In this document: positions 1 through 5,321 of the stretch, in pieces
How the letters are laid out: every line of letters begins with the position of its first letter
How positions within the stretch are numbered: position 1 is the first letter of the stretch
NCBI GenBank assembly: GCA_013816445.1
Contig: JACDEK010000020.1
Location: forward strand, 1 to 10,278
Source of the DNA: Candidatus Saccharimonadota bacterium
Lineage (GTDB): Bacteria; Patescibacteriota; Saccharimonadia; CAILAD01; BJGX01
DNA: 10,278 nucleotides
Direction of reading: 5' to 3'
Notes under the pieces: model-generated
Seen by the model: only the letters and a program-made list of their open reading frames with translations
The model's database searches: none
What the model was told of the DNA's origin: nothing
Position numbers and translations under genes: made by a program

Positions 1-539
1 TCGTCTTGAAAGTATCGGCTCACAAACGTATAGAGCTTACTCAGCCCTCTTTTTTTTAATAATTTTGCACCTGAGCGCATATTAATAAAGTCGGTAATAC
101 GATTAAAGTTTCTATCAATAAAGTCGTTTCGTGATATTCTATACATCTCTGATACATCTGCAAAAAATTGATAAAACTGCTCGGGGGCTTTAGGGTCAAA
201 TCGCGCTAACTCAGCCTGAAATTTAGGCAGATTACTACTAACAGTAATTTTTGATTTATCGGCAAATGCCACTTGGTAGTTCGGCTCTAGCTGAATAAGA
301 TCAATGTAGTCATCAAGGTTTTTTCCGCAAAACGTAAAAGTATCGTACAAGACATCTGTCATCATAAGTAATGTAGGGCCGGTGTCAAAAATATAATCGT
401 CTTGCTCTAAGCGGTGAGCCCGCCCGCCTACTTTATCTTCTTTTTCATAAACAGTAACTGCATACCCCTCTTTGAGTAAGCGAGCAGCTGTACATAGCCC
501 ACCTACACCACCACCAATAATAATTGCTGACTTTTTCAT
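1..539 (-). CDS. crtI: CrtI-type phytoene desaturase, N-terminal part (gene runs off the left edge)
   Basis: FAD-dependent carotene desaturase that would convert phytoene to lycopene (or a closely related CrtN/CrtD step). I translated the minus strand from the ATG at 539-537 and found 179 codons open to the edge. The protein starts MKKSAIIIGGGVGGLCTAAR, a GxGxxG dinucleotide-binding fold at residues 9-14, with E32 placed to bind the ADP ribose. VGGRAH (37-42) and FDTGPTLLMMTDV (51-63) follow; the latter is the signature CrtI segment (family form FDTGPTxxxMPDV). CrtI proteins are usually about 500 residues, so roughly the N-terminal third is present. The substrate-binding and C-terminal FAD motifs are not visible, so CrtI, CrtN and CrtD cannot be separated. 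The gene diverges from the lycopene cyclase operon. There is no Shine-Dalgarno; a TATGAT box ends 6 nt before the ATG, which suggests a leaderless transcript. Confidence 0.88.
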   Translation of the reverse strand, partial: MKKSAIIIGGGVGGLCTAARLLKEGYAVTVYEKEDKVGGRAHRLEQDDYIFDTGPTLLMMTDVLYDTFTFCGKNLDDYIDLIQLEPNYQVAFADKSKITVSSNLPKFQAELARFDPKAPEQFYQFFADVSEMYRISRNDFIDRNFNRITDFINMRSGAKLLKKRGLSKLYTFVSRYFQD

Positions 540-545
540 AGTTTT

Positions 546-554
546 ATCATATCA
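546..554 (-). promoter_or_regulatory. Extended -10 promoter of the phytoene desaturase gene, probably leaderless
   Basis: On the minus strand TGA-TATGAT (554 down to 546) is an extended -10 element. It is followed by AAAACT and then the ATG at 539. A transcript starting 6-7 nt after the -10 would begin at or next to the start codon, and no Shine-Dalgarno is available. No good -35 was found near 569-574 (AAACCA), which fits an extended -10 promoter. Confidence 0.5.
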
Positions 555-572
555 CAGGAGAATCCTTATGGT

Positions 573-600
573 TTGTTAACTAGCTAACTAAAGGTATAAT
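573..600 (+). promoter_or_regulatory. Sigma-70-type promoter of the 177-residue unknown gene
   Basis: TTGTTA (573-578), a 16-nt spacer and a consensus TATAAT (595-600) give a start near 607 and a leader of about 31 nt before the ATG at 638. An imperfect palindrome, GTTAACTAGCTAAC (575-588, one mismatched pair of seven), overlaps the -35 and spacer. It also lies in the upstream region of the divergent desaturase promoter, so a shared operator is possible. Confidence 0.55.
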
Positions 601-637
601 ATTCTTGACCTCGCTCATTCAAAAAAAGGAGTCAGAG

Positions 638-1171
638 ATGCAGTCTCTAACCCAAGAAAACATGAATGATATTTGCCAGATTATCGAACGGTATAAGTCA
701 GAGTTCAATAATGCTTTCAACGCCGTACCAGAAATTCGAGAATACTTGCAAAAAACATTTGATGCGGTCAGTCCTGTTTCTCGTCGTATTCTATTTGGTC
801 AAGACGACAGTGAAAATCAGCATTACTTAGGTGATTTCGAGGTCTGGGGTGACGGCGTAGTACTATTTGTGCCCGGTCCCGATTATCGAGAATATCTCGC
901 ATTCGTGGACATTAGTGGCTGGAGGTCTGGCTTCAACCGAATTGGAGTACCAATTAATGCTCGAGGCCACAGTATTGTTACAAGTGGCTCAAACTTCGAC
1001 TATGCTTTTTTTGAGCTCACGCTCACTTGCTCAGACCCTGAAGATACCAACTCTAAGGATTCCTTTGTACGAATGGTTGATTCGGGCGGTGAATCATACT
1101 TCACGGTTCTTGTTGAACAGTCCAGAGTCTTGCACAAGTTTTTTGATTCTGCTTTTAGCCCCAATAATTAA
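638..1171 (+). CDS. Protein of unknown function between the divergent carotenoid genes
   Basis: 177 residues; I do not recognise the family. The start was set at ATG 638 because AAAGGAG lies 6 nt upstream, and because the only earlier in-frame start (TTG 605) falls at or before the expected transcription start near 607. The protein looks soluble: no signal peptide, no membrane segment, a helical N-terminal stretch (about 1-50), then an aromatic, glycine-rich, probably beta-rich body (about 60-160) with DFEVWGDGVVLFVPGP and DSGGESYFTVLVEQSR. It is acidic, with one cysteine. It has its own promoter, strong ribosome binding site and terminator, so it is a one-gene unit inside the carotenoid locus. 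A hand count over 661-1140 gives about 45% GC against roughly 23-42% in sampled neighbouring lines, which suggests separate origin. Nothing visible ties it to carotenoid synthesis. Confidence 0.75.
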   Translation: MQSLTQENMNDICQIIERYKSEFNNAFNAVPEIREYLQKTFDAVSPVSRRILFGQDDSENQHYLGDFEVWGDGVVLFVPGPDYREYLAFVDISGWRSGFNRIGVPINARGHSIVTSGSNFDYAFFELTLTCSDPEDTNSKDSFVRMVDSGGESYFTVLVEQSRVLHKFFDSAFSPNN

Positions 1172-1187
1172 ATTGGGGTTTTTATTT
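1159..1187 (+). terminator. Intrinsic terminator of the unknown gene
   Basis: CCCCAAT (1159-1165) and ATTGGGG (1172-1178) form a perfect 7-bp stem with a 6-nt loop, followed by TTTTTATTT. The stop codon TAA (1169-1171) lies in the loop, so coding sequence and terminator overlap. It separates this gene from the cyclase operon, whose -10 box starts only 5 nt after the T tract. Confidence 0.85.
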
Positions 1188-1191
1188 GGAG

Positions 1192-1203
1192 TATAATGAA
1201 GAG
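1192..1203 (+). promoter_or_regulatory. Consensus -10 box placed for a leaderless cyclase operon transcript
   Basis: TATAAT (1192-1197), then GAAGAG, then ATG at 1204. The 6-nt gap puts the predicted transcription start at the start codon. No clear -35 was found; the region where it should lie (about 1168-1174) is inside the upstream terminator hairpin. The GGAG at 1188-1191 is 12 nt from the ATG, too far for a good ribosome binding site. Confidence 0.5.
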
Positions 1204-1557
1204 ATGCTAGAGATAATTCATACCCATTTTTTCTATTTTTGTTTGCTTGTTTTTAGTATTACTGGGCTCACTTTGGCCGATTGGCGCTATAAACTGGCTT
1301 TTTGGAATAATCCAATAGCTAGTGCACTAGCTATTGGATCGGTTTGGGTACTTCTTCTGTTATTTGATATTGGAGGCATCAGAAATCAAATATTCTCAAC
1401 AAATCAAAGCTATGTAATTGGTATACATATTGTGTCGCCTAATCTACCTATAGAGGAGTTTCTATTCTTATTTATACTTTGCTATGTCACACTACTTTTA
1501 TACCAAATACTAAAGAAAGTAGACTTTTTTAATAACAAGAAAAAGGTAAAAATATAG
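1204..1557 (+). CDS. crtYc: Lycopene cyclase, small subunit of the heterodimeric type (CrtYc/CrtYe-like)
   Basis: 117-residue integral membrane protein with about three hydrophobic helices, matching the size and pattern of the lycopene cyclase domain family that works as paired CrtYc + CrtYd (beta type) or CrtYe + CrtYf (C50 epsilon type) subunits. The key segment is LPIEEFLFLFILCYVTLLLY (81-100), whose Pro-x-Glu-Glu pair (E84, E85) is conserved in the family. DWRYKLAFWNNP (26-37) matches the usual loop after helix one, and FDIGGI (54-59) is also typical. I chose ATG 1204 over the in-frame TTG 1186: the shorter form matches family N termini and sits 6 nt after a TATAAT box. It is followed directly by the second cyclase subunit. 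Which ring type (beta, epsilon or gamma) is made cannot be read from sequence alone. The coding region contains a perfect 30-bp palindrome. Confidence 0.85.
   Translation: MLEIIHTHFFYFCLLVFSITGLTLADWRYKLAFWNNPIASALAIGSVWVLLLLFDIGGIRNQIFSTNQSYVIGIHIVSPNLPIEEFLFLFILCYVTLLLYQILKKVDFFNNKKKVKI
1310..1339. repeat. Perfect 30-bp palindrome inside the cyclase gene
   Basis: The half-site ATCCAATAGCTAGTG (1310-1324) is followed immediately by its exact reverse complement (1325-1339); the symmetry breaks at 1309/1340. In RNA it can form a 13-bp stem with a UGCA tetraloop. It encodes part of NPIASALAIGS, and no T tract follows, so it is not an intrinsic terminator. The internal ACTAGCTA also occurs in the palindrome near 579-586. 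Confidence 0.9.
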
Positions 1558-1866
1558 ATGTATAATTATTCTATCTTGGCACTCAGCCTTATAGCTATTA
1601 CTATTCTTATACTGATACGATTTCGTATTCAGTTACCCTACTATAAAGTATTGCTAGCTGTTTTTGCCATCTTGCTAACTGCAATGCTCATTTTTGACAC
1701 ATATCTCACCAGTCTGCCAATTGTACTGTATAATACTAGTTCTCTACTAGGTATCAAGGTTGGCAGCATACCGCTAGAGGATTTTAGTTATTTAGTAGCC
1801 GTCGTACTACTTATTCCGGCATTGTTTGAGTATTTTATAAAAAGAAATCATGACAAAAAAAACTAA
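1558..1866 (+). CDS. crtYd: Lycopene cyclase, second subunit (CrtYd/CrtYf-like)
   Basis: 102-residue membrane protein, the partner of the preceding cyclase half; the two act together in the membrane to close the end rings of an acyclic carotenoid. Three hydrophobic helices are visible at about 4-20, 31-47 and 76-92. IPLEDFSYLVAVVLL (71-85) is the second copy of the family motif, with Glu-Asp in place of the Glu-Glu in the first subunit. IFDTYLT (45-51) is also a family feature. The ATG directly abuts the TAG stop of the upstream gene (TAGATG), so translation is probably coupled. The nearest purine-rich stretch (AAAGG) is about 11 nt upstream, a weak ribosome binding site. The last 17 nt overlap the next gene. 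Separate adjacent subunits are typical of Actinobacteria; in archaea and in some other bacteria the halves are fused. Confidence 0.85.
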   Translation: MYNYSILALSLIAITILILIRFRIQLPYYKVLLAVFAILLTAMLIFDTYLTSLPIVLYNTSSLLGIKVGSIPLEDFSYLVAVVLLIPALFEYFIKRNHDKKN

Positions 1867-3868
1867 CTCATCCTCAAGCCTTACTCTCAAAGAAATTCTA
1901 GCTACTAGTCGTCCATTTAGCTGGGTTAATACGGCAGCTCCCTTTATCGTTGGTTATCTTTTAGCAACCCACACCCTGGATGTAACTGGAATTATAGGAA
2001 TGATATATTTCTTATTTTCATATAATCTTTTAATGTATGGTGTAAATGACATCTATGACTATGAGTCAGATATTAAGAATCCCCGAAAAAACTCAATCGA
2101 GGGTGGTCTACTTGAAAAACACAAACACGCCCCGCTATGGTATGCAATTGCTGCAGCCAATATGCCATTTTTACTCTACTTACTGTATACCGGCACTACT
2201 GCTGCTCGTATTGCTCTGCTGGGCTTAGTATTTTTTTGTTTTAGCTATAGCGCAAAACCCTTGAGGTTCAAAGAAGTGCCTTTCTTAGACTCAATTAATT
2301 CAGCTATTCATTTTGCGGGGCCTTTTGTATTTGGGCTAATATATGGTCAGTCAACCAACTGGTTTATTCCGGCAATTATTGCATTTATTGCTTGGGGTAT
2401 GGCCAGCCAGGCCTTTGGAGCAATTCAAGATATTAAACCAGACCGTGCTGCCAAGATTAAATCTATTGCGACTTTTCTTGGTGCCAAGAGAACCAATCGC
2501 TATGTTCTATTTTTTTATAGCCTGTCTTGTATTGTTGTTGCAGTTTCGTATTTTCCAGTAGGAATTATCGCCGCTGGTTTTCTAGGGCTGTATGTATTAA
2601 ATGCGAGTTTTTTTATTAAATATAAATCAGATGCCCAAAGCACTCAGTTTCACCGAGGCTGGCAAAATTTTATGTGGCTTAATCTAATAGTCGGCTTTTG
2701 GCTAAGTCAGCTACTTTTATACATATTTGACCCATTTGGGGTAAAACAGTACTACGTAACGCTTCTCGGATTCTTTTTATTGTTATTCTTCTTAATCCAA
2801 CTAGGGTTAACTCTCTATAATTTACGAGCCTTTGCTCGCCCAAAAACTCAACGCCTCAATGAATGGCCCAAAATATCAATTATTATGCATGCTTATAATC
2901 AAGCTGATAATATATCTTCTACATTACTTGCAATACTTGGGCAACAATATCCACAATTCGAAATTCTATTCACCGATCTGGGATCTTCTGACAATACTTT
3001 AAAGATTGCTCAGGGCTTTCAAGACCCTAGACTAAAGATAGTTCAAACAAAACCGCTCAAAGCTGGCTGGACCCTTAATAGTTGGGTCTCACAGCAACTA
3101 CTTGAAAAGGCCACGGGTGAAATTGTGTTGTTGTTGAGTGCCGATACGATCTTGCTCCCTAATGCTTTATCAATAATTGCTAGTCTTATAACCGAGCAAG
3201 AACTCAGCTTAGTTTCTCTATTACCAGCAGATCAAAATAAAAGTCTTGCTCAACAGATAATTTTAAGTCAAAATCATTATTTCATGCTCGGCCTGTATCC
3301 TTCAGCATTTTTGGCAAAAACTCACCCGCGATCAGTTAACGCCAGTACTAACATAATGGCATTTGTTCGCTCTAGTATATCAACCCTTGGAGGATTCAAA
3401 CTTGTCAGTAAAAGTGCTTTAGAAGATTTTGATTTAGCGGCTGAAGTTAAAACAAAAGGCCTGCAAACAGGTTTTTACTTAGGGGCAGATATTGCAACCA
3501 GTCAAAACCACTCTAGTCTAGGCTTAATTATTGCACAAAATATTAGACGTTTTTATCCGGCCGTACACTTTCAAATGCCTCTAACTATCGCACTGAGCGG
3601 TGGTGGTTTTTTTGTACTTTTATTACCAAGCATTATTCTTGCTTGGCTTTTGATCACAAGTTCATTTACAGGAATTTTACTTCTTGCTCTTGCGATTGGG
3701 CTTAGCTATATTAACCGGCTCATCATCACAATTGTTTCAAAGCAAAGTATTCTTTCAACATTACTCTACCCTATAGGCAGTATATGCGGCCTTGGTTTAC
3801 TCATATACTCAATGATCAGCTATGAACTACGTAAGCCACGTTGGCAAAAACGTAATGAGGTTTTTTAA
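1850..3868 (+). CDS. crtEb: Fusion: CrtEb-like UbiA prenyltransferase (lycopene elongase) + CrtQ/HpnB-like GT2 glycosyltransferase
   Basis: 672 residues in two parts. Residues about 1-300 are a multi-helix UbiA prenyltransferase with both Asp motifs: NDIYDYESD (66-74), and QDIKPDRAAK followed by SIATFLGAKRT (193-215). The second motif has the form seen in lycopene elongases (CrtEb, LbtA), which add C5 units to lycopene to make C45/C50 carotenoids. Helices at about 300-325 link to a family 2 glycosyltransferase: KISIIMHAYNQADN (341-354), TDLGSSDNT (375-383), LLSADT (428-433, in place of a full DxD), GGFK...EDFDLA with probable catalytic D526, and QNIRRF (563-568, a degenerate QxxRW). Three or so C-terminal helices (about 580-656) resemble CrtQ and hopanoid-associated enzymes. 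The start overlaps crtYd by 17 nt. I infer prenylation plus sugar transfer on one carotenoid; the exact substrate and sugar are not shown. The altered DxD and QxxRW could mean changed or reduced activity. Confidence 0.82.
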   Translation: MTKKTNSSSSLTLKEILATSRPFSWVNTAAPFIVGYLLATHTLDVTGIIGMIYFLFSYNLLMYGVNDIYDYESDIKNPRKNSIEGGLLEKHKHAPLWYAIAAANMPFLLYLLYTGTTAARIALLGLVFFCFSYSAKPLRFKEVPFLDSINSAIHFAGPFVFGLIYGQSTNWFIPAIIAFIAWGMASQAFGAIQDIKPDRAAKIKSIATFLGAKRTNRYVLFFYSLSCIVVAVSYFPVGIIAAGFLGLYVLNASFFIKYKSDAQSTQFHRGWQNFMWLNLIVGFWLSQLLLYIFDPFGVKQYYVTLLGFFLLLFFLIQLGLTLYNLRAFARPKTQRLNEWPKISIIMHAYNQADNISSTLLAILGQQYPQFEILFTDLGSSDNTLKIAQGFQDPRLKIVQTKPLKAGWTLNSWVSQQLLEKATGEIVLLLSADTILLPNALSIIASLITEQELSLVSLLPADQNKSLAQQIILSQNHYFMLGLYPSAFLAKTHPRSVNASTNIMAFVRSSISTLGGFKLVSKSALEDFDLAAEVKTKGLQTGFYLGADIATSQNHSSLGLIIAQNIRRFYPAVHFQMPLTIALSGGGFFVLLLPSIILAWLLITSSFTGILLLALAIGLSYINRLIITIVSKQSILSTLLYPIGSICGLGLLIYSMISYELRKPRWQKRNEVF

Positions 3869-3907
3869 CACTAGTATAATAATCATTTTTATTATTGTGT
3901 TGTAGTG
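3869..3907. other. Hairpin-forming sequence between convergent genes, possible weak bidirectional terminator
   Basis: Only 23 nt separate the convergent stop codons. CACTA (3869-3873) pairs with TAGTG (3903-3907), and AATAAT (3878-3883) with ATTATT (3891-3896) around an ATTTTT loop. The stem is AT-rich and no T run follows on the plus strand, so terminator function is doubtful. The hairpin overlaps the stop codon of the histidine kinase gene. Confidence 0.25.
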
Positions 3908-5208
3908 ACTTTACTTACCGGAATAGTAAACGGTAGATCAAGATAGAAAGTACTACCATTGCCAATCTGACTATCAAAAGAGATATCCCCGCCAAGCTTT
4001 TTTGCCTGTTGCATCGTAATGTACAAACCCATTCCTGTACCTTTAATAGCTTGTACTTCTTGACTACTTGAGCGGTAAAACTTATGGAATAATTTCTTTT
4101 GTTCTTCTGATGAAATACCAAGCCCTTCATCATTTACAGCAAACTGAATTCCACCAGGATACTTTTGAGAAACTTTTGTACTGAGCTCAATTTTTTTTCC
4201 CTTACTAGCGCTATACTTGATAGCATTTGTTAAAAAATTAATAAGTATTTCACGTACTCTTTGGTCAGAACTGGTAATTTTTGGTAGATCTTTTTCGTTT
4301 AAATATACTAATTCAATATTTTCAAGCTTAGCACGTTCAGTCATTGATTCTACCAATTCTTTACAAAGTAGATCTGAATCTATACTATGCAATTCTACGT
4401 CAAGAACTGTCCTTTCTGAGTGAGATAAGTCAGATAAATCTTGCAGCAAGCCAGATAAATATGTAATGTTTTGGGCAGCCGAACGTAAAAGTTTTTCAGT
4501 CTTTGGTTCAATACCCCCTAAATACGTTGGTGACAAAACAGTAGAAATATCGGCTTCTACAATTGCAACCGGAGTACGTAATTCATGACTTACCACACTC
4601 AAAAATTCATCTTTCTGTTGCTGTAAGTTCTTTTGTTTGCTGATATCACGAGCCATTACAAGTACCCCAACTAGCTCGCCAGATTGTTTTATAGGAGTAA
4701 CTAAAATATACAAACTAATCTCTTGACCTGAAATTGTAGTATGAAGATCGTCTCGAGTTACAACCTTACTTTCTTGAAGAGTAGCATTAATTAGTTGGTC
4801 AATTTGATTGTCTTTATTCTGTAAAGGTAAAATTTTATCAAATAGCTGCCCAGCAAGATCATTATGTGAATCAATGAGTTCCATTGCAGCCGAATTATAT
4901 ACACTCACCCTACCTTTTTTATCAAGAGCAAAAACCGCTTCTCCCAGGCTATTAACTAAGGCGAGTAATTTGTTCTGTTCAACCTGGAGTTTTACTGCAT
5001 GTTTTTTTTGTTGTTCAGTTTTGTGTAAAAGTGACCGAATAATAATCAATATGCGAATTATACCGAGAAGTACAAAGAGAATAATTGAAGTCCAGAATAG
5101 CACAGGATCTTTCTGTAAATACCCGTAGATAATTCCTATTAAAAATATCACGGAGACAAAAACAAAGATGCCATACAAGCGCAGTAAAGAAAGTTTAGAA
5201 GATTTCAT
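3892..5208 (-). CDS. Membrane-bound PAS sensor histidine kinase (orphan in this window)
   Basis: 438-residue inner-membrane sensor kinase. Two transmembrane helices (about 9-30 and 36-58) have almost no external loop between them, so it probably senses an intramembrane or cytoplasmic signal. A short coiled linker (60-80) and a PAS domain (about 80-190, LLALVNSLGEAVFALDKKGR) follow, then the HisKA box SVVSHELRTP with phospho-acceptor H208. The HATPase_c domain has an N box (NFLTNAIKYS, 324-333), G1 DEGLGI (360-365), F box FHKFYR (374-379) and G2 GTGMGLYI (390-397). All catalytic motifs are intact and the length is normal for the class. No response regulator gene is in the window, and the cognate partner cannot be named. 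It is the last gene of the leftward cluster, 104 nt after the secreted helical protein, with its own promoter-like sequence. No Shine-Dalgarno precedes the ATG. Confidence 0.92.
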   Translation of the reverse strand: MKSSKLSLLRLYGIFVFVSVIFLIGIIYGYLQKDPVLFWTSIILFVLLGIIRILIIIRSLLHKTEQQKKHAVKLQVEQNKLLALVNSLGEAVFALDKKGRVSVYNSAAMELIDSHNDLAGQLFDKILPLQNKDNQIDQLINATLQESKVVTRDDLHTTISGQEISLYILVTPIKQSGELVGVLVMARDISKQKNLQQQKDEFLSVVSHELRTPVAIVEADISTVLSPTYLGGIEPKTEKLLRSAAQNITYLSGLLQDLSDLSHSERTVLDVELHSIDSDLLCKELVESMTERAKLENIELVYLNEKDLPKITSSDQRVREILINFLTNAIKYSASKGKKIELSTKVSQKYPGGIQFAVNDEGLGISSEEQKKLFHKFYRSSSQEVQAIKGTGMGLYITMQQAKKLGGDISFDSQIGNGSTFYLDLPFTIPVSKVTTTQ

Positions 5209-5231
5209 AAATATGTATTCTACTTATGTTT

Positions 5232-5266
5232 AATAATACCATTCTTGCTTATATTTTGGTATTATT
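5232..5266. promoter_or_regulatory. Inverted repeat overlapping a candidate promoter of the histidine kinase
   Basis: AATAATACC (5232-5240) and GGTATTATT (5258-5266) are perfect 9-bp inverted arms separated by 17 nt. On the minus strand the arm nearer the gene contains TGG-TATTAT (5241 down to 5233), an extended -10 that would start transcription near 5226, about 18 nt before the ATG at 5208. An operator that overlaps its promoter is a reasonable reading. There is no T run to suggest a terminator. Confidence 0.4.
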
Positions 5267-5276
5267 TGCTTGTTTT

Positions 5277-5321
5277 AAGTATGTCCGAAAGTGATACTTG
5301 TGAGCACAGAAATTATTTCTG
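5277..5321. repeat. Two short inverted repeats at the 3' end of the secreted protein gene
   Basis: CAGAAAT-T-ATTTCTG (5307-5321) is a perfect 7-bp-arm palindrome spanning the TAA stop (5313-5315). AAGTAT (5277-5282) and ATACTT (5294-5299) form a second arm pair. Neither is followed by a T tract on the minus strand, so a role as mRNA 3'-end stem-loops is only a guess. Confidence 0.3.

Noticed and set aside
605..637. TTG at 605 as the start of the unknown gene (11 extra residues)
   Set aside because: It lies at or before the transcription start expected from TATAAT at 595-600, while ATG 638 has AAAGGAG at good spacing.
1186..1203. TTG at 1186 as the start of the first cyclase subunit
   Set aside because: The extra residues would be encoded by the terminator tail and the TATAAT box; ATG 1204 matches family N termini.
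1..3868. A retinal/rhodopsin synthesis locus
   Set aside because: No rhodopsin or carotenoid-cleaving dioxygenase is in the window, and the CrtEb-like domain points to a C45/C50 product.
3869..3907. A strong bidirectional terminator between the convergent genes
   Set aside because: The stem is AT-rich and interrupted and no clean T run follows on the plus strand; kept only as a low-confidence hairpin.
4217..5128. Plus-strand open frames opposite the histidine kinase, and similar frames opposite the sigma factor and permease
   Set aside because: They are antisense shadows of clearly conserved genes and show no family features or ribosome binding sites.
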